A stretch of 64,000 nucleotides of DNA from Peribolospora baueri (taxonomy: Eukaryota; Basidiomycota; Peribolosporomycetes; Peribolosporales; Peribolosporaceae), in the NCBI GenBank assembly GCA_029717555.1, contig JAMDHS010000048.1:108873-172872 (forward strand), written 5' to 3'. Below are positions 21,021-29,809 of this stretch, piece by piece. Made by a program: the position numbers and the translations under genes. Below the pieces are notes generated by a model. The model did not search any database. It was not told the DNA's origin and saw nothing but the letters and a program-made list of their open reading frames with translations. Position 1 is the first letter of the stretch; every line of letters begins with the position of its first letter.

Positions 21021-23071
21021 CTTAAAGTTTCATGTCCGCCTCATCGTAGCTCTCCTTGATCAAACTGCATTCAAGTCGCGATGCAGAAGGCGAGTGTCAG
21101 CGATGGAGTTTGGTGACCGTTGCCTCCGCGGCCGATCAGATCCGAAGCGCAAGTGGAATGCAAGATGGACACTGTCGGATGGACAAACTCACCGATAGAT
21201 GTAGCTTGGCGGGTGCTCGCCGCTGATGCAAAAACCACAAGACGTCCATAATCAGCGCGCGCTCAGCCCCCCCCCCCCCCCAAAAGTCTGTCCCTTAGCG
21301 CCGTGCATCACTCACAGGTTCGTGATGAACACGTCCACAAGGTCAGGCCTCACGTAGTCCCACTCCGGATTTAACGTCTGCACCGTGCGCACGAGCTCCG
21401 CTTCGTCGAACCTCATGATCGAGCTCGGCCCGCCCAGCTCGACCGCCCCTTCATTGCCGCCTCCTCCGCGCCCCACCCACCCCCACTCGGGGCACACCTT
21501 GAACTGTCCAGCCACAACGACGACGGGCGTGCAGTGCGCCCGAGCGGCGACCGCGGCCGGCAAGGAGCCGGCAAACGAGAGCAAACCGCCATTGGCGAGG
21601 ATGCTGTGCGTGCCCAGGAGCACCTTGGAGACGCGCGGCATCACGGCGAACAAGCTCGAGTCCGGCACCAGCAACGTCCGGATGCCCGCGGCGTGCAGAG
21701 AACGGGCAGTCTGGACGCCCGTGTACGAAGGCGCCGTCTCTGCTACCACCACCGTAAAGTCGCGGTCTTTCTTCGCCGCCTTGAGGAAGCTCTCCACGGT
21801 GCGCGATCGGCCAAGGGTTAGGATGATCTCTCTGGTGAGGTCGACAAGGACGAGCGGAGATCATCATCAGCGCAACGTTCGTAGCGGCACGGGCGAGCGA
21901 CATTCGCACTTACCCCGAATGGACATGATCCTTGGCGTTCCTAGCGACGTTGAAGTACACCGTCTCGAGCTCGTCAATCAGCTCCTGGATCGCCTGGATG
22001 AGCAAAGGCTTGAGCTCGTGCACGGCCGCCAAACCGCTCTTTTTCTCCAGTCCCTTTCCCGTCTTTCCTCCTGCCTTTTCCATCACGTCCTCTTCACCCT
22101 CGTCCTCCTCGCCGCCCTCGTCCTCATCCTCCTCATCCCCCGCTTCTGCCTCATTCTCCTCGGCGACCTTCCCAAGCGAAACCGATCCCTGTGTTCCAGC
22201 GAAATTGCCAAAAGAAAAGCCTGACACTATCGCAGAGCTCGGCGTGGTGGCAGCTGATGACGAAGTACCAGCGCCGGCAGAGACGAGGTCTCCGATGCTG
22301 AAACTCGAGAAGCTGTAGCTTCTCTCCTGCATTGGCCGCGGGGAGGGCCGTCTCGCGAGTGGAAAGGCGTCACTGGACGTCGCTTCCGTCGAAGGGGGAA
22401 CCGCTGGCGCGGGAGAGGCGGCGGCAGAAGCGGAACCATCAGAAGAAAAGGGAAGAGAAACCTCGAGTTTGGAAAAGTTGTCAGAAAGAGAGATGACTGT
22501 TGGAGGGGCAGATGAGGAAGACACGGGTAACTCGGCAGCGCGAGCCTCTTCGCGGAGGAGGTGAAGAACTCGGCGGACGATGTTGGCAACCGTTTGTTCT
22601 GAGACGATCGATGGGGAGGACGAGGTATCACTACAAGAGATTAGAACACCCACGGCGGAAAGGACCAGCACCTCTTCGATACTCCACACTTACCAAGCGG
22701 CTGAGCCTCCTGCAGTCGTCTCCCCACAGACTTCACCTGCTGGGCCAATTCGTCCGCCGACGAGAATCGAGCGCCGGAGACAACGACACGCAAGACGCGA
22801 GCCGTCTCCGACGCTACTGCGTAAGCGCCTATGATTTGTCTGTTTTGAAGGGAAAACGTGCAGAATGATTTCGAGAAGACAACAAAAATGCAGAGGGGTA
22901 GGACATTCAGAATCGAGAGACATAGGCTTATAGACGTAGACGGCGGAGGAAAAACGTCCCGGCTGACCTCCGTCGAAGCTTTGCGGCGAATGCCTCAACA
23001 TGGCGGATGGCGCCCTTGTCGCGCACCAGATCAGTGTACGAGGGCAAAGAGGCCGTCGTTTTGCCTGGCAT
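21021..23071 (-). CDS. GCD7: Translation initiation factor eIF2B subunit beta
   Basis: Regulatory subunit of the eIF2B decamer that recharges eIF2 with GTP and senses phosphorylated eIF2 in amino-acid control. Exons give about 515 aa: MPGKTTASLPSYTDLVRDKG...AAKLRRR; QIIGAYAVASETARVLR...RLQEAQPL; SDTSS...NIVRRVLHLLREEA to HVHSG; EIILTLGRSRTVESFLKAA to DVFITNL; GEHPPSYIYR; LIKESYDEADMKL with stop 21023-21021. Core motifs (TLGRSRTVESFLKAA, VAETAPSYTG, GIRTLLVPDSSLFAVMPRV, KVLLGTHSILANGG, LVDVFITN) are diagnostic of the beta subunit, as opposed to alpha or delta. Between the helical N-domain and the Rossmann-like C-domain is a long Ser-rich then strongly acidic insert (DEEDEDEGGEEDEGEED). Acidic insertions also occur in other fungal Gcd7 proteins. 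The ELVxxN stretch normally preceding NIVRRVL is replaced by SIVSEQTVA. Confidence 0.92.
21267..21281. repeat. Homopolymer of 15 C within a GCD7 intron
   Basis: An uninterrupted C run between the exons encoding DVFITNL and GEHPPSYIYR. It reads as G15 in the transcript and is prone to sequencing and replication slippage. Confidence 0.9.
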
Positions 23072-24232
23072 GATGGTGCCGCGGCGCTGGGACAGACGGG
23101 CTTAAAGAAAGGATGGTAATGTGCCAAGATGGAGGCAGACGAAGTGCGGGTGACCATCCATCTGGCCAAGGTGGGTGCCGGAAACTCGACTCTTGTCTGA
23201 TCGCCGCTTATGACCGACGTGGCCGACAATGTCGTGCCACGTGGCAAAATGGAAAAGCGTGGGCGGAGAGTCAGCGGGGGATTACACCTCATCCAGGACG
23301 CCGACTCCTCCTGGCACCAGGATGGCACCGTTGGCGGTGCACAACAGCACCGGCCGTCGGGCTGTGCGGGGTGCGGGGTGGAGCTTGGGCGTGGTGAGCA
23401 TGTGCTGCAGACCTTCCCCAGTTGCCATCCATGACGTCGTTCACAAAGAGGTCGGACGGCGCAGCCGTCGCCGCAACGCCAGCTACGAGTACGAGAACGG
23501 CGGATGGATGGATGGGATGGATGACGCTCGCTCAGACAGACTGACTGACACGGTTATTGGAGATGGATGGATGTACTACGGGATTGCAGGCGCTATGGAG
23601 AAGAATTATGAATGCCGTCCTCCTTGGCACGGCGTGTCAAACAGAAACTGGCACCGCCTCGAAGACCCGAGGGTGCCCAAGGAGGGTCGGGGCGTAATGG
23701 AGAGAGGAGGGGAGGAGGAAGATAGGAGAGGAGAGGAGAGGAGGGAAAATTGCTGGTATACAAGAAGATGCAGGGGCGAAGACGGATGATACGGGACGAG
23801 ACGGGGCTGAAAGGAGAGATCGGGCGTGGCCAAAAGGCACGTTAGAGGTGGGGCGGGGGGGATGCGTAACGGGGGATGCAGGTAGATAAAATGGCAATCG
23901 AAGCTGAGTCCGGGAGCTAACAATGGGGAGAAGGTGGTAGAAAGGGGAGAGGAGACAGTATTCAGGAGACGTGGTGACGAGTCGATTCGAGAGGAGGCAA
24001 GAGTCGAGAAGAACATGCGCAAAGGCGTGAGCACGAGTTGAGTGAGCTCGGTCCTCTCCCGCCTTGGCCAAGCGTTGGTGGCGTCCATCGAAATGTGAAC
24101 GGGTTGTGGCGGCGCTGAGTCCTGGTCATGAACGTGTTCGTGTGTCGAGGTCATTACGAGACGATGGACGGACGAAGAAAATGTTCGGATCGAACGTATG
24201 GACGCGGCTGAGTAGGTAGCTGGGATGGAGTA
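23072..24232. other. Intergenic region between GCD7 and the RhoGEF gene
   Basis: Carries the GCD7 promoter on its left and the RhoGEF 3' flank on its right. A GGATGGATG tract lies at 23502-23525, with a purine-rich GGAGAGGAGAGG stretch at about 23700-23745. Open frames here overlap on both strands and show no family signature. Confidence 0.5.
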
Positions 24233-27200
24233 TCACTGCGATTTCTTCCTACCGCCGAGACCAAAGGCGGGAGGCGACATCGAAGGTGAGGTCGTCAACC
24301 CGGGGATTGCGGTGAGCCTGTTCAAGTTGGCGAAGAGTCGATGGCTACCCTTCTTCCTCCTCACCGCCGCCGCCGCCGCTTGCGCGTAACCGTCGTCCGG
24401 ATCGCCGGCCGGAAGGCCCGTCGTCAGGATCTGTGCAGACTCCGCGGCCCTTTGCGTCGGAAGCGGGTGGGGTCGCTCTGCGGCGATGTGCACGGGCTCG
24501 CTCGCCGACACGTCCATATACACGCTACCAGAACAACCGTGTCTAAAGCCCTTGGACGCCGGAGCTGGCTGGTTCGAGGGGACATCGCCACAGTCGACCT
24601 TAGCAGCCGCTTTAGTTGGCGAGCTGGGGTTTGACGACGACGATAAAGGAAGTCCACGCTTCGGCATTGGCGGCGACCGCTCTGGAGGAGCATGTCGCCC
24701 GTTCGTCTCTCGCTCTTCTCGGGGCGTCGCCGAAATCGTGGAGAGTCGGCGCTGAAACCAACCGGCGGGGGGTTGACCGAGCGACTTGTGCCTCAGCAAG
24801 CCACTGAGCGAACGAACCGGCGTCATCTCCGGCGAAGGGGATTCGGTCCGGGCCGGACGTCGCGGAGAAGATTCCTCCACCGCTTCCGCTGTCGAAGCCG
24901 CCGCCGCCACCGCCGCCGCGATGGGCTGCTGACCGTTCGGTCGTTGCTGTCGCGCCTGCCGTTCGCCGCCGTCGACGGCCTGACTCACACGGGGCACGCT
25001 ACGGCTACGATTGGCTCTCAGCGAAGTCGACAAGGCCCGACGGAAAGACTCGGTACGAGTGAGACCACCGCCGTTGTGGACGGCGGTCACCGAATTGGAC
25101 CTGTTCAAGTCGCGGTTCGGCGGCGGCCCAGGCGTCTCGCTGCCGCCATACAGGCGACGCTCGTGCGGATGAGCCCCCCCAACAGGCATCACATGGGGAG
25201 CGATGGGCTCGTTGGCCGGCCAACCTCGGTCCAAAGTGAATGGCGAAGCGAGCGCCGCGTTGGAGCGCGTCCGCCGGCGGGTGCCGAAGAGGGAGGACCA
25301 GGGTTGCTGGCTGCTGCTGCCATGAGCGTCATTCTGCGTCGCTTGAACAGGGATCCTCGTCGTTCCAGTTGGCGCCACATACGGGCTGTCCGAGCCGCCG
25401 ATGGCATAGTTGCCGAAGAATGCATCAGGTGAGGAGGCGGAATTGGACCTGCTGTGCGTCACCGAGGCGCTGTGAGGCTCAACGACGATCCTGTGAGAGC
25501 CATCGTCGCCGGATGGATGCAGCAGGTCCAAGGCGCTCCTGCGCCTCTGCAGTTTCACCGTCTGGACGCTGGACAACTTCATCTTGGACCCGATCGATGG
25601 GGCACTCGTCTGCCACGTCGTACTGCACGACTCCGTGACGGAGCCAGTGTCTACAGAGTTGCGCGCGGCGAGACAAGCATCCGAGAAGACGTCCTGGAGA
25701 CCGCGGTCGACGACGGTTCGTTGAGAGGCGGAGGCGTGCCGGATGACGATGTTGGACACGGGCGCCTGGTCCGGCCCGGCCTCGACGGTGACACTCTCGC
25801 TGAAGAACGTCCACAGGGGATCCACGGGAGAGGGCGTTTCCACGGGGGACGAGCCCGGTTCGTGGACGTATCCCATACCGGACAGCAGCGGCGGAAGCCG
25901 ATCCATGTCGGCGGACACAGCCGGCACAGAGTTGCGCTTGAAGGAAAGCGACCTGCGCAGCGACGGCTCCATCAGTTCCTCCACCGGCGCCGACATCCGA
26001 CGCGTCTGGGCTGCGAAGCTGGAATTGCGCGAAGGGCCGTGGATCGCCTCGACACCCATGAGGCCGGTTCCGTTCCACGACACGCGTGCCTTCCCGAGGG
26101 CGATCTGAATGTGCTCCACCCAAACGTCACGCTCCTTCGAGTTGGCGGCAGCGAACTCGAAGTGGTGATCGAGATGGGAAAGCCGGAAGGAGTAGGGCAA
26201 GAGGCCATCGCCGTTGGAAAGGTTGGAAAGCTCAAAGAAGGCAAGCGGGAACCAGTGGCGGCTCTCGAACGACTTGGACTTGCGCACCTTGACCATGAGG
26301 AGGAAGGTGGAGTAGAGGAAGCAGCCGTAGTATTTGAACCTGAGCGGTGCGACGAGTGGCGCCGAGCGGACGTTGTGATAGAGCACGTCCAAGCTTCCCG
26401 CAAGGACGCAATCGCCGAGACCCTCGAGGAAAGCGGTGGGCAGGCCCGGGTTCGGCTCGAGTCGCTCGAGGATGGTGGCGGAGCGGATCTGCTGTTCACG
26501 CTCTCGCTTCGCCCCGTCCACGCGATCGGCCACGCCCTTCATCGCCTCCACCGCCATCTCCAGATCGCCCAGACCGTTGTCCGACACCCAACCATGCGAG
26601 CGGGCTGTGTGGTAATCAAGCTCGACAAAGTCTGGCGTGTTCGTGAGCAGCGATTGGAGCACGAGCGGGTACAAGCAGAGACGTTGAATGGGCTTAATCA
26701 GATAGTCGCGCAGATGCAATTTCGACGCCGGACCGTGTCGAGCCTTGGCCGTCGGACCGCCGCGGGGCGAGGAAGGGATGGAGACGGGGAGCCTCTGCTT
26801 CGAAGCCGGAGGCGTGGGCGGATGGACGGTCGTGGGGGAGACAGGCAAGAGAGGCTCGGGACCGGCGTCGGTGCGCTGCGCGGCCTGGATGACGGTAGCG
26901 CAATGCCGCTCGAAGACGTCCCAGTCCGACTGCCTGCTTTCGGCCTCTCGCAAGATGGCGAGCGCCTCGTTGTGCTTTGCGCAGAACTCGTCGTAGAGCG
27001 CGTACGATCTGGCCTCTTCGACGAACCGCCTGGCAACCTTGGCCACAGCCGTGTCGGCCTTGCCCGGGTGGCATTGGATCATGGTGGGAGGTTCGGAGGT
27101 GAATTGCGAGAGGTCGTATTCGTCGAGAATGCGCGAAAAGTCGTCCGCCAGCCGCTGATGGAGGTCGACGAGCGAATGAGCGTTGCGAGCCAGGATGGCC

Positions 27201-29809
27201 AGCTTCGTAGGATGCTCGATGAAGAACGGAAGCGTCGAGGCGTTTTCGAAGTAGACCTGGGGAAAAAAGGGGAGGGGGGGCCGAAGTGCGAAGCGATTAA
27301 ATGATCGAGTCGAGCTACCACACAATGAGACGACGACGACGACGACGACGACGACAATGGAAGTACTCACGAACACGAGCACGCTCAAATCCTCCACATA
27401 GCGCCGTTCTGTCTCGACGAGCTCCAAGAACGAGTGCAGCCTCTTCTGACGCATCTTCTCCGCCTTCTTCCTCTGCGTCTCGGCCTCAGCTTCTCTCCTC
27501 TCCTCCTCATCCTCCGTCTCCCCGACGTGGAACAGGCGCCTTCCTCCGTGCGACAAAGCTGAAGACCCTTTCCGACCGGCGGTCGTCTCCTCGGTGAGGA
27601 GGAGCTCTTGATCCTGCTCCTCCTCTGATATGCTCGGTCGCTGATAGCGGACGGAACCGTCGCAAGAGCTCGAGCCGCAACCGCTCCCGCTGGCCGAAGA
27701 CGTTCCTGTGGACAAGGGCTCCATAAGCAAGGGGGCGCCATCGACGGCAACGGGCCTGGGAAGGCCGGCGGAAGCGGTCGGACCAGGTGAGACGACCCGC
27801 TCGGCGAGGATGTGGGAACGGTCGTCAGATTCAGTAGCAACGGCGGTGATCTTGGAGATCTTGCAGTCGTCCGCTTCGACGAGCCGGAGACTGCCTATGT
27901 TGCAATCCGGCCCGTCCGGTTTCGCCGCCGTCGGAGATCCATCAGGGACAATGATCAAGGACGGCCGCGGGGACAGGGTCCTTGCAGGTTCGTGTCCATC
28001 TTCGGTGTCGACCAGTGCGGGATGCGGCGGATCGACGCCTTCGATACGGACGGGGTCGTCTGCGGATGGCGGCGACGGGACGGAGACGATCGGAGGAGGA
28101 GGAAGAGGAGGACGCTCCGAGACGCCTCTTGAAGCCGGCCCCAAACCCTTTGCGACCGCCTCCCTCCGGGATGGCGGGAAGACATGCGCATCAATGCCCG
28201 ACAAGCCTAGTCCCTCCGGCGCCTCCGACGACGTCGGCGGCTCGGACTGCTTATCCAATGGACTCTGGCGATGCTTCTCGTCCTCCTGGAAGCGCACCTT
28301 GGGACTCGTCGAGATGCTGCTCAGCCTCAACTTGGGGCTCGAGCTCCATCGGGGCGGGATGTCGACGGCGTCGGTAGGCGACGGCGGGGCTCGTCGACCG
28401 GGACGGCTCGAGTGGCTGTCTGAACTGGGCGCGATCAAGGTGGTCGAGTCGTGAGACGGGCGACGACCGGCACGACGCTCGCGGCGGTCGCCGCCGCTCG
28501 ACGAACGCGGTCGCACGGTTGCTGGTTTACCGGGCGGTCTCGTCGGAGGGTCTGGCTGTGGCGGCGCTTGAATGGTATTCACGACGCCGGCGAGGCTGAT
28601 CACCGTGTTCGCCCGGCTGTGTCGCACGCCTCGAACCGAGGAGCAAGGCGGAGCAGCGCAGCCAAAAGAGCTCCGACGGTAGGGGATAGCGGGCTGACTC
28701 GGGATCGACATCTCTTCGTCTACCACCGCCTCGCTCTGCGGCAGCATGAAGGGCACCGGGTTATGGTTGGCTTCGGAGGAGAGAGGAAAATAAGACGACG
28801 GCGGAAAGACTTGTCGAGGACTAATCAGGGGCGAGGTCATAGGCGAGTGGAATGTCATATCGGCGGCAGAAGACGAAAAGGAAACAAAGGACGCGGGAGA
28901 CTGGACGGCGTCGGCACCTGCGACGGCGATGGAGCCTGGGTATATGCGATCAGTGACTGTGTCTGTTGAAAAGGTGGCCATGTCGGTGGAAGGGTCGGGG
29001 CTAAAGAAAATGTCGTGGTCGGCGTCTTCTTGGCTCATGTTCGGTGAGGGCGAGGACGAGGAAGCGGCACCGGCAGAAGAAGCAAGAGAGAAGGAAGGCG
29101 CTCCATCGTGTCTCTTCCGCGACCGCCGCGATCGACAAGTTGGCTCCCACTCGGCTCTGCCGAACGTGCCTTGGTCCCACACCGCATCTCTCTCGGCAGC
29201 GACCGGTGCCTCCTTCGCCTTTCCTTTCAGGCCCACGGAGTGCCGTTCAGGAGCGTTGGGAGCACCGCCGCTGCCGAAAACGCCAGAGCGGGGATGCCGC
29301 TTGGGATGGGCGGGTGAAGATGTGCCGGGCTTTGAAGAGGTATTGCCGGCGGAGATGCTCATGCTCCTAGGCGCCGCGGTGGTGCTGGACGGGTGGGTAG
29401 GCCCCGCGCTGTAGTTGCGACCATCGATCGAAGGCGAACGGGAGAGAACGGGCTCGTGGCTGCCGACGGCGAGGTCGTACGAGCTCGAGCTGGAGGGCGA
29501 AGATGGCGCAGAGGACGGGACGTGGATGGGGTCAGAAGGGGACGCAGCGACGCCGAGGTCGAGGACGGGGTGGAGGACTGTGGAGGGGATGTGAGTGGGG
29601 TGGGCGGTGGCAGTGACGGCCATGAGCGTCCGGAAGGAAGGCGGTGCGGGCCCGGGTGGTCTGGTATGCCGGTCAGCCTTCGTGGCGGCGGCGGCGATTG
29701 TGACTGTGAGACTGTCAGGGGGGCACGGTGGACATGGAGGAAGGAGAGGAAGGGGAGAAGGAAGACGAAAGGGCGAGGGCAAGCAAGAAGGGGGAAAGAG
29801 AGGCGACAA
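24233..29809 (-). CDS. Large Rho guanine-nucleotide exchange factor (DH-PH)
   Basis: Activates a Rho-family GTPase (Rho1 or Cdc42 class) by GDP release, acting at membranes in polarity or wall signalling. The long N-terminal half is disordered, Ser/Pro-rich. The DH domain begins near residue 790 with LHSFLELVETERRYVEDLSV and continues ENASTLPFFIEHPTKLAILA, RLADDFSRILDEYD and the conserved helix LRDYLIKPIQRLCLYPLVLQ. A PH domain follows near 1090-1210 (FKYYGCFLYSTFLLMVKVRK, HWFPLAFFELS, NSKERDVWVEHIQIAL), then another disordered tail. The frame looks unbroken but contains a 114-nt intron at 27370-27257 (GTGAGT...CCCCAG). Removing it leaves about 1820 aa and restores the DH helix. Start is the first ATG at 29809; the Met at 29623 (MAVTATAHPTHIPS) is equally plausible. 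No Cdc24-type PB1 or calponin domain seen. Confidence 0.87.
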   Translation of the reverse strand: MSPLFPPSCLPSPFRLPSPLPLLPPCPPCPPDSLTVTIAAAATKADRHTRPPGPAPPSFRTLMAVTATAHPTHIPSTVLHPVLDLGVAASPSDPIHVPSSAPSSPSSSSSYDLAVGSHEPVLSRSPSIDGRNYSAGPTHPSSTTAAPRSMSISAGNTSSKPGTSSPAHPKRHPRSGVFGSGGAPNAPERHSVGLKGKAKEAPVAAERDAVWDQGTFGRAEWEPTCRSRRSRKRHDGAPSFSLASSAGAASSSSPSPNMSQEDADHDIFFSPDPSTDMATFSTDTVTDRIYPGSIAVAGADAVQSPASFVSFSSSAADMTFHSPMTSPLISPRQVFPPSSYFPLSSEANHNPVPFMLPQSEAVVDEEMSIPSQPAIPYRRSSFGCAAPPCSSVRGVRHSRANTVISLAGVVNTIQAPPQPDPPTRPPGKPATVRPRSSSGGDRRERRAGRRPSHDSTTLIAPSSDSHSSRPGRRAPPSPTDAVDIPPRWSSSPKLRLSSISTSPKVRFQEDEKHRQSPLDKQSEPPTSSEAPEGLGLSGIDAHVFPPSRREAVAKGLGPASRGVSERPPLPPPPIVSVPSPPSADDPVRIEGVDPPHPALVDTEDGHEPARTLSPRPSLIIVPDGSPTAAKPDGPDCNIGSLRLVEADDCKISKITAVATESDDRSHILAERVVSPGPTASAGLPRPVAVDGAPLLMEPLSTGTSSASGSGCGSSSCDGSVRYQRPSISEEEQDQELLLTEETTAGRKGSSALSHGGRRLFHVGETEDEEERREAEAETQRKKAEKMRQKRLHSFLELVETERRYVEDLSVLVFVSTSIVVVVVVVVVSLCGSSTRSFNRFALRPPLPFFPQVYFENASTLPFFIEHPTKLAILARNAHSLVDLHQRLADDFSRILDEYDLSQFTSEPPTMIQCHPGKADTAVAKVARRFVEEARSYALYDEFCAKHNEALAILREAESRQSDWDVFERHCATVIQAAQRTDAGPEPLLPVSPTTVHPPTPPASKQRLPVSIPSSPRGGPTAKARHGPASKLHLRDYLIKPIQRLCLYPLVLQSLLTNTPDFVELDYHTARSHGWVSDNGLGDLEMAVEAMKGVADRVDGAKREREQQIRSATILERLEPNPGLPTAFLEGLGDCVLAGSLDVLYHNVRSAPLVAPLRFKYYGCFLYSTFLLMVKVRKSKSFESRHWFPLAFFELSNLSNGDGLLPYSFRLSHLDHHFEFAAANSKERDVWVEHIQIALGKARVSWNGTGLMGVEAIHGPSRNSSFAAQTRRMSAPVEELMEPSLRRSLSFKRNSVPAVSADMDRLPPLLSGMGYVHEPGSSPVETPSPVDPLWTFFSESVTVEAGPDQAPVSNIVIRHASASQRTVVDRGLQDVFSDACLAARNSVDTGSVTESCSTTWQTSAPSIGSKMKLSSVQTVKLQRRRSALDLLHPSGDDGSHRIVVEPHSASVTHSRSNSASSPDAFFGNYAIGGSDSPYVAPTGTTRIPVQATQNDAHGSSSQQPWSSLFGTRRRTRSNAALASPFTLDRGWPANEPIAPHVMPVGGAHPHERRLYGGSETPGPPPNRDLNRSNSVTAVHNGGGLTRTESFRRALSTSLRANRSRSVPRVSQAVDGGERQARQQRPNGQQPIAAAVAAAASTAEAVEESSPRRPARTESPSPEMTPVRSLSGLLRHKSLGQPPAGWFQRRLSTISATPREERETNGRHAPPERSPPMPKRGLPLSSSSNPSSPTKAAAKVDCGDVPSNQPAPASKGFRHGCSGSVYMDVSASEPVHIAAERPHPLPTQRAAESAQILTTGLPAGDPDDGYAQAAAAAVRRKKGSHRLFANLNRLTAIPGLTTSPSMSPPAFGLGGRKKSQ
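27257..27370 (-). other. In-frame intron within the RhoGEF DH domain
   Basis: Donor GTGAGTACTT at 27370 and acceptor TTTTTTCCCCAG ending at 27257, 114 nt with no in-frame stop. Translated, it would insert a poly-Val run and SLCGSS... between DLSVLVF and VYFENAS, which no DH domain has. It holds a (GTC)n repeat at about 27333-27358. Confidence 0.88.

Noticed and set aside
21385-22318. Long plus-strand frames opposite GCD7
   Set aside because: They are antisense shadows of secure eIF2B beta exons, including the acidic insert read backwards as Ser/Pro.
25454-27304. 616-codon plus-strand frame opposite the RhoGEF
   Set aside because: Antisense of a clear DH-PH coding region; Arg/His/Gly-rich with no domain.
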